From positions 124,001 to 188,000 of the forward strand of contig NZ_FNGY01000009.1 of the NCBI RefSeq assembly GCF_900103665.1: a stretch of DNA of 64,000 nt, given 5' to 3'. Shown piece by piece: positions 18,260-26,388 of the stretch. Position 1 is the first letter of the stretch. Each line of letters starts with the position of its first letter. A program made the translations under genes and the position numbers. This DNA comes from Pedobacter steynii (GTDB taxonomy: Bacteria > Bacteroidota > Bacteroidia > Sphingobacteriales > Sphingobacteriaceae). The notes beneath the pieces were generated by a model. That model ran no database searches and was not told where the DNA came from. It saw only the letters and a program-made list of their open reading frames with translations.

Positions 18260-19477
18260 ATGAATCCATACGAAAAAAAACGCCGCTGGAAATTCTTCTT
18301 ATTGTTCTTTGCCATCGTAATTGGCACGGCATCTGTTTTGTATAGCGACTTTTTCGTAAAAAAGATGGAACGGGAAGAGCGGATGCAATTCCAGTTATAT
18401 GTAAAGGTAACGGAGAAAACAATGGCCATGTACGATGATGAGAATACAACAGACCTCATCGACCTGATCCGAACCAATACTAAACTCCCGATCATGATTA
18501 TTGGTGCCGAAGGAAATATTCTGACCTATCAGGGTCTGGATTCTACGAAAACCAATTATGGCCTTCAAAAAAAGGATGGCCTAACCTATGATCCCGCATA
18601 TTTTGTCAGAGAGCTGAAGATTATGAAGGAGCAACATCCTCCTACACCAATTATTGGTCTTGACGGCAGCAGGTGGTATATTTATTATAAAGATTCGCCG
18701 ACCTTAACTCAGCTTCGCTATTTTCCCTATATACAATTAGGCGTGATCGGGTTGTTCTTACTCACTGCTTATGTGGCTTTCAGCTCGGCAAGAAAAGCCG
18801 AACAGGACCAGGTATGGGTCGGGATGGCCAAAGAAACTGCCCATCAGCTGGGCACGCCAATTTCTTCGCTCATGGCCTGGGTGGAATTAATGAAATCACG
18901 CTTTAATGCAGAAGATGACCCCCTGATTGCCGAAATGGAGAACGACATCAAACGACTGGAGGTCATCACAGACCGCTTTTCTAAAATTGGCTCTAAACCC
19001 ATGGTAGAGGATCATGTGGTGTACACCGTCATCTATAATTTTGTAGAATACTTTAAACTACGCACCTCGGATAAGATTATTTTTACCATCACCGGAGATG
19101 AGCAGGTACGGGCCTTGCTAAATGTTCCGCTTTTCGACTGGGTAATAGAAAATCTTTTGAAAAATGCAGCAAATGCAATTGAGAATGAAGGGTCGATCAT
19201 CATCAATATCATTGAAAACCTAACCAAAGAAGAGGTTTTTATTGATGTGACAGACACCGGAAGAGGTATTGCCCGATCAAAGTTCGATGCCGTATTCCAG
19301 CCTGGATACACCACAAGAAAGCGCGGCTGGGGTTTAGGACTCTCGCTTACCAAAAGGATTATCGAAAACTATCATAACGGACAGATTTTTGTCAAAGATT
19401 CCGAGATGGAAAAAGGGACAACTTTCCGAATCATCTTAAAAAGCAGCATTACTTATGAACCGACCTCAAACACATGA
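18260..19477 (+). CDS. Membrane sensor histidine kinase
   Basis: The 405-residue protein has transmembrane helices at about 11-29 and 156-175 bracketing a periplasmic sensor region of about 125 residues. The dimerisation helix holds the probable phospho-histidine 195 in AKETAHQLGTP, a variant of the H-box with Q-L-G instead of E-L-R. The ATP-binding domain has NLLKNAANAIE, DTGRGI and GWGLGLSLTKRI. No response regulator is adjacent, so it is an orphan kinase. The DinB gene overlaps its 3' end by 23 bp. The partner cannot be told from this window. Confidence 0.9.
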   Translation: MNPYEKKRRWKFFLLFFAIVIGTASVLYSDFFVKKMEREERMQFQLYVKVTEKTMAMYDDENTTDLIDLIRTNTKLPIMIIGAEGNILTYQGLDSTKTNYGLQKKDGLTYDPAYFVRELKIMKEQHPPTPIIGLDGSRWYIYYKDSPTLTQLRYFPYIQLGVIGLFLLTAYVAFSSARKAEQDQVWVGMAKETAHQLGTPISSLMAWVELMKSRFNAEDDPLIAEMENDIKRLEVITDRFSKIGSKPMVEDHVVYTVIYNFVEYFKLRTSDKIIFTITGDEQVRALLNVPLFDWVIENLLKNAANAIENEGSIIINIIENLTKEEVFIDVTDTGRGIARSKFDAVFQPGYTTRKRGWGLGLSLTKRIIENYHNGQIFVKDSEMEKGTTFRIILKSSITYEPTSNT

Positions 19478-19961
19478 GTATCCCGCATGGGCGGAAACTT
19501 ACATTAGTAAAATTTCAGGAGATGATATCCTTGGAATATTGGAAAAGCAGGCCACAGAATTCCCTGACTTCCTCAATGACCTCGTCGAAAAAGCAGACTA
19601 CGCTTATGCTCCTGGTAAATGGACTGTCAAAGAAATGGCAGGACATATTATTGATACAGAGCGGATTCTGGTTTACCGCTTAACTTGTTTCGCCCGAAGT
19701 GAACAGCATGCTTTACCTGGTTTTGAGGAAGATGATTATGTAGCCAATGCACATTTTTCTGACCGCAGCCTGCTGAGTTTCTCGGAAGAGTTTTCCTTGC
19801 TTAGGAAATCGAACATGTATCTTTTTAAGTCGCTAAATGAGCATGAACTGGACCGCAGCGGAACGGCCTCAGAGCGTCAGATTTCGGTAAGGGCTTTATT
19901 ATTTGTAATTGCAGGTCACCTGATGCACCATACCCTGATTCTTAAAGAAAGGTATCTATAA
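19455..19961 (+). CDS. DinB-family protein
   Basis: This 168-residue four-helix protein belongs to the DinB/YfiT-like superfamily. The likely metal-binding histidines are in KEMAGHIIDTE and in AGHLMHH near the end. Members include thiol transferases and damage-inducible proteins, but many have unknown roles. It begins inside the kinase gene (23-bp overlap) and its stop overlaps the next start (TAATG), so three genes form one unit. Confidence 0.82.
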   Translation: MNRPQTHEYPAWAETYISKISGDDILGILEKQATEFPDFLNDLVEKADYAYAPGKWTVKEMAGHIIDTERILVYRLTCFARSEQHALPGFEEDDYVANAHFSDRSLLSFSEEFSLLRKSNMYLFKSLNEHELDRSGTASERQISVRALLFVIAGHLMHHTLILKERYL

Positions 19962-20386
19962 TGTGGTTTTCAACATTTACCGCGGCGCAACTAAACAACC
20001 GGCCAAAAAACCATCTTGGCGGTTTACTGGACATTCAATTTACAGAAGTTGGTGAAGATTTTTTAACGGCTACCATGCCCGTGGACGAACGGACCCACCA
20101 ACCGGCAGGGATTCTTCATGGAGGGGCCTCTGTAGTCCTCGCAGAAACGCTGGGAAGCATCGCATCTTATATGTGTGTCGATCCTGAAAAATACATGGCT
20201 GTAGGCCTGGAGATTAACGCCAACCATTTGAGGCCTGTCAAAAGCGGCCTGGTTACCGGAATTTGTAAACCCCTGCATATCGGGGCAAAGACCCATGTTT
20301 GGGAAATTAAGATCTATAATGACAAGGGAAAAATGAATTGCATTAGCCGTTTAACGGTTGCTGTAATTCCAAAACCTCAGGGATAA
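19961..20386 (+). CDS. PaaI-type hotdog-fold thioesterase
   Basis: The 141-residue protein has the hotdog signature HQPAGILHGGASVVLAETLGS, in which the HGG segment and the following glutamate form the acyl-CoA thioesterase site of the PaaI/YdiI group. It should hydrolyse acyl-CoA or aryl-acyl-CoA thioesters in the cytoplasm. The YdiI-like subgroup includes the menaquinone-pathway DHNA-CoA thioesterase, which would suit a menaquinone user, but no men genes are nearby, so that role is inference. Start overlaps the DinB stop by one base. A terminator follows directly. Confidence 0.85.
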   Translation: MWFSTFTAAQLNNRPKNHLGGLLDIQFTEVGEDFLTATMPVDERTHQPAGILHGGASVVLAETLGSIASYMCVDPEKYMAVGLEINANHLRPVKSGLVTGICKPLHIGAKTHVWEIKIYNDKGKMNCISRLTVAVIPKPQG

Positions 20387-20387
20387 G

Positions 20388-20416
20388 GCCGGAAATTTTC
20401 CGGCTTTTTCTTTTTT
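20388..20416 (+). terminator. Rho-independent terminator after the thioesterase gene
   Basis: An inverted repeat GCCGGAAA/TTTCCGGC with a very short loop is followed by two T-runs. It starts one base after the stop codon. The 205 bp from here to 20622 hold no gene; a TATCTTTT stretch near 20509 is a weak promoter candidate for the next gene. Confidence 0.8.
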
Positions 20417-20622
20417 ACGGTTATTTTTTTCTCCATCTACCTTTTTTATATTTTGGCCATAAAAGCCTCTTAACTGCTTGATTATCCCTATTTTTAATCT
20501 CCGATTCATATCTTTTGTGTTTTTTTTCAGGAAGGCTGTAACCTGATTGATTTTCATGTGGTCATAGCTTACAGAACATCAGTTCAAATAAACAGATCAT
20601 TAACAATTAAATTGAAAATAAA

Positions 20623-20979
20623 ATGGGACCAGAAGTAATCGTACCGGTAACAATGTTTGTATGTACTACTGCATTAGTGTTCGGCCTCAGGTACATGTCC
20701 AACAAAGAAAAGATGGCGATGATTGAACGTGGTTTAGAGCCAAACGCTGCCAGGATAAGTGCACCAAAACCTTTCGTCAGCTTAAAGTTCGGATTGCTAC
20801 TTGTAGGGTTGGGATTAGGTTTGCTGATTGCACTCTTCACCGTAAGGGCAACAGGTTTAGATGAAGAAGAAGGAGTAGCGGTTTATTTCGGCTTCCTGAG
20901 TATCTGCGGAGGGTTAGGGTTGATCCTTTCCTATGTAGTAGAGAAAAACTGGTTGGATAAACAAAAAGACCTCAACTAA
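20623..20979 (+). CDS. Small two/three-helix membrane protein (DUF6249-like)
   Basis: The 118-residue product begins with a hydrophobic segment (about 4-23), then a charged cytoplasmic-like stretch with MSNKEKMAMIERGLEP, then two helices (about 52-70 and 83-103). This layout matches small membrane proteins of the DUF6249 type that are frequently encoded beside ECF sigma factors in Bacteroidota. It lies 59 bp before the sigma gene on the same strand. Function is unknown; a role in the same stress response is an inference from position. Confidence 0.65.
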   Translation: MGPEVIVPVTMFVCTTALVFGLRYMSNKEKMAMIERGLEPNAARISAPKPFVSLKFGLLLVGLGLGLLIALFTVRATGLDEEEGVAVYFGFLSICGGLGLILSYVVEKNWLDKQKDLN

Positions 20980-21014
20980 TTACCTTTCTCCTAACCTACT
21001 AACCTCTCTAAAAA

Positions 21015-21028
21015 AAGACGCGCGTCTT
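21015..21028. promoter_or_regulatory. 14-bp perfect palindrome before the sigma factor gene
   Basis: AAGACGCGCGTCTT is a perfect 14-bp palindrome set in an A-rich stretch, ending 10 bp before the sigma-factor ATG. Two copies of CTAACCT lie just upstream (20990-21005). Together these could be an operator and an ECF-type promoter element, or a short hairpin at the ribosome entry site. Confidence 0.4.
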
Positions 21029-21038
21029 AAAAAAATAT

Positions 21039-21620
21039 ATGCAGCACAAGCAATCGGATATCGATTTAATTACTGAAGTCCTGTCAGGCAATACCTCGGT
21101 GTACTCCGAACTGGTAAAACGTCATCAGCGCTTTGTATTTACATTGGCGATGCGTTTCTCCAAAAACAGAGAAGATGCGGAAGAGATTGCACAGGATTGT
21201 TTCATTAAAGCTTATCGCGCTCTTGGAACCTATAAACAAACTGCCAAATTTTCTACCTGGCTGTATACCATTACCTATACCACCTCCATGAGCTTTTTGC
21301 GTAAAAAGCGGGTGGATGTTCAATCTATTGATGAAGCCGACAGTATCATTCAACTGGAAAATCACATTTCTGATTTCAATGCAGACATCGTTGAAAAAAA
21401 ATCAGGATATGTATATCTAAATCAGGCAATAGCCTTATTATCTGCCGATGATGCCAGTATCATTACCCTGTTTTATCAGGGGGAACAAAGTCTGGAAGAA
21501 ATCGGCAAAGCATTAAAGATGGAAAGTAATACAGTGAAAGTAAAATTACACAGGGCCAGGATCAGGTTAAAAGAGAAATTACAATATTTGTTAAAAGATG
21601 AAGTAAAGGAGTTATTATGA
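21039..21620 (+). CDS. ECF-family RNA polymerase sigma factor
   Basis: The 193-residue protein has sigma region 2 (with RFSKNREDAEEIAQDCFIKA) and region 4 (with LEEIGKALKMESNTVKVKLHRAR), and no other sigma regions, which defines the extracytoplasmic-function group. It directs RNA polymerase to a small regulon in response to an envelope or stress signal. Its stop overlaps the next gene's ATG by 4 bp (ATGA), the usual arrangement for a sigma/anti-sigma pair. A palindrome and repeated CTAACCT elements lie in front and may mediate autoregulation. Confidence 0.92.
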   Translation: MQHKQSDIDLITEVLSGNTSVYSELVKRHQRFVFTLAMRFSKNREDAEEIAQDCFIKAYRALGTYKQTAKFSTWLYTITYTTSMSFLRKKRVDVQSIDEADSIIQLENHISDFNADIVEKKSGYVYLNQAIALLSADDASIITLFYQGEQSLEEIGKALKMESNTVKVKLHRARIRLKEKLQYLLKDEVKELL

Positions 21621-22102
21621 TAACGATGGAAGAAGAAATCTGGGATTATATAGACGGAAACAGCAGCCCTGAACAGGCCCTGTCCGTACAGGCTAAAATA
21701 GCCAGTGATCCTGCTTATGGTTCCTTATACGAGGAGCTTCTTGCAATTAACGGTCAAATGAACGAATTGGAGCTCGAAGAGCCTTCTATGTCTTTCAGCC
21801 GAAATGTGATGGAACAGGTAAAGCTGGAGATTGCGCCCGTATCGATGAAAACAAAGGTGGATACACGGATTATTTATAGCATTGCCGCATTTTTCATCTG
21901 CTTCATATTGGCTATACTAGGCTACATACTGAGCAATAGCACTTTCGATTTCACAGATATAAAATTCAATATGGGCTTCCAGATGGAGCATATTGACTTC
22001 GGAAAATATGTAACTCCTACCTCTATAAAAATATTCCTCTTTGTAGACCTTTTACTGGCTTTGGCATTCGTTGACAGTTACCTTAGGCGCAGAAGAGCAT
22101 AA
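21617..22102 (+). CDS. Probable membrane anti-sigma factor
   Basis: This 161-residue protein has a cytoplasmic N-terminal part of about 75 residues beginning EEEIWDYIDGNSS, which looks like a short anti-sigma domain, followed by transmembrane helices at about 85-106 and 135-155. The typical zinc-binding HxxxCxxC motif is absent. Position directly after, and overlapping, the ECF sigma gene is the main reason for the call. It would hold the sigma factor at the membrane until a signal arrives; the signal is unknown. Confidence 0.72.
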   Translation: MITMEEEIWDYIDGNSSPEQALSVQAKIASDPAYGSLYEELLAINGQMNELELEEPSMSFSRNVMEQVKLEIAPVSMKTKVDTRIIYSIAAFFICFILAILGYILSNSTFDFTDIKFNMGFQMEHIDFGKYVTPTSIKIFLFVDLLLALAFVDSYLRRRRA

Positions 22103-22121
22103 GCTGAAAAACCTTCAAATG

Positions 22122-22157
22122 AAAGAGGCCCGGTAGAAAATTACCGGGCCTCTTTTT
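22122..22157 (+). terminator. Strong terminator between convergent genes
   Basis: A 14-bp stem (AAAGAGGCCCGGTA with TACCGGGCCTCTTT) and 6-nt loop is followed by a T-run. It ends the sigma/anti-sigma transcript. Because of its A-rich 5' side it can also serve the DUF2911 gene, which ends at 22173 on the other strand. Confidence 0.88.
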
Positions 22158-22172
22158 ATATTTTATTCGTTT

Positions 22173-22727
22173 CTATTTAACAGTTACAGGGAGCTCAACT
22201 ATCGTTTTATCCCAGGCTATCACCAGATTAGCGCCTTCAGGCTGAGGCGTAAAAGTCATAGATAATGTTTCTACCGGTTGTGGTAAAGCTTTCACCGGAA
22301 CCTCAACCCTCACTACGTCTTTTGCGTCATTATAGGTATAAGCGCCCCAACGATCGGTTTGTTTATTTACAATGATTACCCATTTGTCTTTTTCCGGAAT
22401 GGCATATAAACTATAAGTTCCTGCCTTGATCTTCTTGCCTCCAATCAGTACATTTTTGAAGAATCTGATTTCAGTGCATTCATTAGCTCCTAAGCGCCAA
22501 ACCTTTCCATATTGCTCCAGTACGCCAAAAATTTCACGCCCTTTTCTGCTGGGTCTGGAATAAACGACCTTAATCGAAGGACTGGAGTCATCTTTTACTT
22601 TTGTCGCATTTAAGGGATAGTAAACGATGTCGGCCGGACTTGAATCTAGTGCAGGAAGTTTCATATCCTGTGCCTGAGCAAAGGCAGAAAACAATACAAA
22701 AGCAGCGATAAGGCTTAATTTTCTCAT
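22173..22727 (-). CDS. Secreted DUF2911 protein
   Basis: The 184-residue product has a signal peptide ending in AQA, then a single DUF2911 domain with the family segments VYSRPSRKGREIFG, WRLGANECTEI and AGTYSLYAIPEKDKW. The family is common in Bacteroidota as exported proteins of unknown function; no catalytic residues are agreed. It stands alone, converging on the sigma/anti-sigma operon. The 168 bp upstream hold no clear promoter match. Confidence 0.85.
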   Translation of the reverse strand: MRKLSLIAAFVLFSAFAQAQDMKLPALDSSPADIVYYPLNATKVKDDSSPSIKVVYSRPSRKGREIFGVLEQYGKVWRLGANECTEIRFFKNVLIGGKKIKAGTYSLYAIPEKDKWVIIVNKQTDRWGAYTYNDAKDVVRVEVPVKALPQPVETLSMTFTPQPEGANLVIAWDKTIVELPVTVK

Positions 22728-22895
22728 CAGTATATAATTTGATTTTTTTCGATCGTTTTATGGATTTTCAATGGTTCTCAAGAGCTCGTAAACTCGGTTT
22801 ATCGGTTATGAAGCTATCACAAGCAATGTATTTCTGTTTGTAAACAGTCTGCTTATGACGGTTTCATTGAAAAAGATTTATACGATAACCAGGAA

Positions 22896-23078
22896 CTAGT
22901 ACTCGCGACCTTTAACGATCGCATTCAAGAAAATAGCACCGAAAATAAATCCGATAATACCTCCTAAAACAGACCATAGAAAGCCACCTGATATTATTGC
23001 TGCAGTCAAAATGCCGAAAACCAGGCCTAAAACGTAATAAACCCAATCAAAACTGTTGTTATCTTCTTGTTTAGTCAT
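22896..23078 (-). CDS. Small two-helix membrane protein
   Basis: A 60-residue protein with a polar N-terminus (MTKQEDNNSFDW) and two glycine-rich hydrophobic helices (about 13-30 and 33-52), ending in KGREY. Glycine-zipper-like spacing (GGIIGFIFGA) suggests tight helix packing. A good -7 box stands 20 bp upstream, which supports it as a real gene. I do not recognise the family and cannot assign a role. Confidence 0.65.
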   Translation of the reverse strand: MTKQEDNNSFDWVYYVLGLVFGILTAAIISGGFLWSVLGGIIGFIFGAIFLNAIVKGREY

Positions 23079-23097
23079 CTTTTTAATACTTAGGCCT

Positions 23098-23105
23098 CAA
23101 AGATA
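23098..23105 (-). promoter_or_regulatory. -7 box for the small membrane protein gene
   Basis: On the minus strand this reads TATCTTTG, an exact TAnnTTTG match, 19 bp before the ATG at 23078. It lies between the end of the GH9 gene and the small gene, so the latter can be transcribed on its own. Confidence 0.5.
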
Positions 23106-23133
23106 TTGATTTATTTCAAAATAGGAAGTACCT

Positions 23134-25635
23134 CTACCTTAACAAATCAGGAACAGTGACGAGCTGGTACCCTTTTGCCTTTAGATATCGGATCAATTGC
23201 TCCAGGCGGTGATAAAACTTATCTGTTCTTTTTACATCTGTCCCTACGTGGGTCAGTAAGATAAAACCGTTTAAGGAAGACTTCTGCTCACGATCAAGGA
23301 TAGACTGATAAATTTCTTCGCTCCCCAGATAACGCAGCCCCATTTCCGGCCAGGTATAATCGGCATTGCTTCGAGTTCCCGGAGTATAATTGATCAATGT
23401 CAGCCCCATTTCCTTTGTCCAGTTGCTTATGGCCTGGTTGTGCCACTCGTATGGTGGTAAAAAGAATTTGGCCTGAGCCTTAGAAATGCCGAATTTGTCC
23501 ATCGCGGCATAATTATCCTTCAGGTCCTCTTCAAATGTTGCCTGATCGATTAACAGATGGTTTCGATCTTTCCAGTCGCAATACAATAAATGTTCATTGG
23601 AATGAGGCCCAAGGTAATGCTGTCGTTGCCGCAGGCGTTTAATCCCTTGGCTAAACCTGGGGTTGTTATAGAAAATTCCGGTAAAAAAGAAGGACCCTTT
23701 TACTTTGTTTTTTTCTAAAACGGTAGTGATTTGTTCCAGACCATCTGCAAATTCATGTCCTGTAAACACCAGTGCCAATTGTTTTTTTGCGCGATCCCCT
23801 CTAATGATGGCACCTTGATCTCTTTCAAATTGAGGATGGGGAGGCTGTGTCCGCTGGTCGTAGGCAGCCAACAGATAAACCAGTGAAGCCGTACCGTCCA
23901 TTGTCGGTTCATTGGTGCTGTAATCGCCAAAATCATCATGATAAACGACCAGATCCGACTGAAATCCGGCATATTCATCCGGTTGGTACAGCTTAATTCC
24001 GATCAGGTTTCTATAGATGCTTCCATAGACAGGTCCGTCAACCAATCCACCGTCAAGGGGATATCCCTTTAGATGGCTGAGGGCGGAATGCGGGTCTGCC
24101 GGGGTATCTCCCCAGCCTGGCAGGCCATACACCATGGATGTCCCCCATGGGTTACAGCCAAACAACCAATCAAAATTTGCCTGGGCAAGTTCCTCATAAG
24201 TTTCATCTCCAGTCAGGTTAAAATATAAATAACTCTGTATAGCAAAGGCGGTGGTCAGGTTGTTTGAACACCAGATAAAGGGAATTCCTCTATAAAAAGC
24301 ATTATTCTTCGCTTTGTTCCAGACCCGCTCCAATCCTTCTTTATAATACCCGCTCAGTACATTTTTTTGTGCCGGACTTCCCTTTATCGTTTCATAATGT
24401 CCAAAATTATGAAAGGGATACCATTGGTAATGCCTTGCGGTATCTGCACCCATCCAGGGACTTACTTTTTCTTTTTCGGAATATTCAATCGCCTGCCTGC
24501 CGTATTGTTGTTCTGCCGTCTGCTGATAAAGGCTGGCTGCGGCAAGTTCCATATCATCCGCCCAATTGTCTTCTTCGTAAAAATAGGGCGCTCTGTTTGG
24601 CGCCGTCTGCTGTACTCCTGGCTTTTTTACACCTAAAAGGTAGGCAGATCTCGATTTATCGAGTAGCAACTTCGCATATTGCCGATCTTTCTGATGAAAA
24701 AGTTTGCTTCCCAGCGCAAATGCGCTACTGAATTTCCCTGCAACAGAGGCCAGTCCGTTAGATCGGTTTTTAAATTTCCCCAGTCCCTGGGGTGCTCCTG
24801 TTGCAAAATAGACCGGTCTTTCGTTTCCCTTCCCATAAGAGACTTCGTCTTTATTTGGTAAACGCAGTCCCTTGTGGTCCCTGTCGTCCGCAATTTGATG
24901 AAACAACCAATCTTTTTTAGGGTGCATTTTAAGTAACCAGTCCAGACCCCATTTTGCTTCATCCAATACATCAGCCTGTCCGTTTCTTCCATCCAAACCA
25001 TTCGCCTGATGCCCGTCTTCGAAAACGGCAGGAAAATCACGGTATGCTGCCAGCAGGTGATAGGTCGCATTCGCGGAAGTGCTGGCGTACTGCAAATAGT
25101 CTGAGGCATCATGCCAGCCCCCACTTGCATCTATATGGGTACTGTCTGGCATAGGTCCATACATCGTATAACCATCAGTCGTATGACAACTGTCTTTCAG
25201 GTAAGGGTTAAAACCACTTCTTTGCTGACGCAGGTATCGTAAGGCAAAATCAGCAGTATGGCGATAAACTTGTTCGTTAATGATCACTTCCGGAGAATAA
25301 ACATCGCCTATGCGAATGAGGTAATGACCCGCCTTTTTAAATTCGCTGAAATCCAGGCGACAGGAATTCTTAAACGGTCCGTAGCCCCCAAAGCATTTCA
25401 GCTTATTGGAAGTATAAACTATTTCCTTACGCTCTTTGTCTATAATTTGAAAACCTTCAGGAACTGCTGCTGTTTTACTAACCCATACCGCTACCTTTTT
25501 CGATTCCTGCTGATACCCTATAAGATTTATTCTGATCCATGTTTCATTTTCCTGCAGCACCTCAATTTTATGAGATGAAAGCAGAATAAGTGTAATAAAA
25601 CAGCAAAAGAACCATAATAACACCTGATTTTTCAT
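23134..25635 (-). CDS. Secreted fusion of GH9 glycoside hydrolase and NodB-like polysaccharide deacetylase
   Basis: From the ATG at 25635 this is an 833-residue exported protein: signal peptide or anchor (about 1-22), an Ig-like cellulase N-terminal domain (about 30-125), a GH9 domain (about 130-595) and a C-terminal NodB-like domain (about 615-833). GH9 catalytic aspartates 176/179 are in GGWHDASDY and the acid glutamate 576 is in STNEPTMDG. In the NodB part the metal histidines 678 and 682 (HSNEH), the PPY motif and histidine 796 (LTHVG) are present, but motif 1, usually TFDDGP, is FTGHEFADG. It probably trims beta-glucans or chitin/peptidoglycan-like polymers outside the cell. The gene is divergent from the TetR operon. 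Confidence 0.88.
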   Translation of the reverse strand: MKNQVLLWFFCCFITLILLSSHKIEVLQENETWIRINLIGYQQESKKVAVWVSKTAAVPEGFQIIDKERKEIVYTSNKLKCFGGYGPFKNSCRLDFSEFKKAGHYLIRIGDVYSPEVIINEQVYRHTADFALRYLRQQRSGFNPYLKDSCHTTDGYTMYGPMPDSTHIDASGGWHDASDYLQYASTSANATYHLLAAYRDFPAVFEDGHQANGLDGRNGQADVLDEAKWGLDWLLKMHPKKDWLFHQIADDRDHKGLRLPNKDEVSYGKGNERPVYFATGAPQGLGKFKNRSNGLASVAGKFSSAFALGSKLFHQKDRQYAKLLLDKSRSAYLLGVKKPGVQQTAPNRAPYFYEEDNWADDMELAAASLYQQTAEQQYGRQAIEYSEKEKVSPWMGADTARHYQWYPFHNFGHYETIKGSPAQKNVLSGYYKEGLERVWNKAKNNAFYRGIPFIWCSNNLTTAFAIQSYLYFNLTGDETYEELAQANFDWLFGCNPWGTSMVYGLPGWGDTPADPHSALSHLKGYPLDGGLVDGPVYGSIYRNLIGIKLYQPDEYAGFQSDLVVYHDDFGDYSTNEPTMDGTASLVYLLAAYDQRTQPPHPQFERDQGAIIRGDRAKKQLALVFTGHEFADGLEQITTVLEKNKVKGSFFFTGIFYNNPRFSQGIKRLRQRQHYLGPHSNEHLLYCDWKDRNHLLIDQATFEEDLKDNYAAMDKFGISKAQAKFFLPPYEWHNQAISNWTKEMGLTLINYTPGTRSNADYTWPEMGLRYLGSEEIYQSILDREQKSSLNGFILLTHVGTDVKRTDKFYHRLEQLIRYLKAKGYQLVTVPDLLR

Positions 25636-25726
25636 GAAGATTGTTTTTAATTTAATTGATTTAAAAATACATAATCTGTCAGCATTTGGTAAATAATTTA
25701 AGAATATTTCAGGGAACAAGCACAAC

Positions 25727-25744
25727 TAATCAATCGATTGATTA
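25727..25744. promoter_or_regulatory. 18-bp perfect palindrome, likely TetR operator
   Basis: TAATCAATCGATTGATTA is a perfect 18-bp palindrome in the divergent gap between the GH9 fusion and the TetR gene, ending 23 bp before the TetR ATG. Its size and symmetry suit binding by a TetR-type dimer, so autoregulation of the efflux operon is likely; effect on the GH9 gene is possible. Confidence 0.65.
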
Positions 25745-25767
25745 ATTTTATCGCGTCAAATTTAAGA

Positions 25768-26388
25768 ATGGAAAAAATAGATAAAAAGGCAAATATTCTG
25801 GAAGCGGCTGAAAGGCTGTTTACGGAACTGGGTTACGAAGGGACTTCTACCCGTCAGATCGCAAAGGAATCAGGGGCAAACATGTCAATGATCAATTATT
25901 ACTTTGGGTCGAAAGAAGGCGTTTTTATGGAAATCATGTCACAAAGAATCATTGATTTTACCAACCAACTTACCAGTATTAGTCAGGATAAGCTCTCGGG
26001 AATGGAGAAATTATTGAAAGTGATTGAGGGTTATGCCAAACGTATCCTATGCAACCATGGCCTTCATAAAATGATGCACCGGGAACTGTCCCTTTCTCAA
26101 CGCCCTGAAATGTTTTTAAAAGTCAAAAATACGATGGCTAATAACCTTGTGGTTATTGAACAAATTATCAATGATGGTATTGAGGATGGCAGTTTCAGAC
26201 CTGTAGATGTACGAATGCTGATTGCCACCCTGATGGGAACGATCAGCCATGTCGCCATTTCCCCATCAAAGATCACTTATGGAACCAGTCTGGACATCAA
26301 TAATCCGGAAGACAGAGATCTCATCACGATTCGTCTGATCGCCCATTTGAACGACCTTCTTACGATGTATTTAACACCCCAAAAATGA
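25768..26388 (+). CDS. TetR/AcrR-family transcriptional regulator
   Basis: The 206-residue protein has the N-terminal TetR helix-turn-helix (AAERLFTELGYEGTSTRQIAKESG, about residues 13-50, then NYYFGSKEGVF) and an all-helical ligand-binding half. The ATG at 25768 is chosen because the open frame upstream runs through the palindrome and has only a TTG. It is the first gene of a four-gene drug-efflux operon and overlaps the TolC gene by 4 bp, so it is probably the repressor that responds to the exported compound. Confidence 0.92.
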   Translation: MEKIDKKANILEAAERLFTELGYEGTSTRQIAKESGANMSMINYYFGSKEGVFMEIMSQRIIDFTNQLTSISQDKLSGMEKLLKVIEGYAKRILCNHGLHKMMHRELSLSQRPEMFLKVKNTMANNLVVIEQIINDGIEDGSFRPVDVRMLIATLMGTISHVAISPSKITYGTSLDINNPEDRDLITIRLIAHLNDLLTMYLTPQK

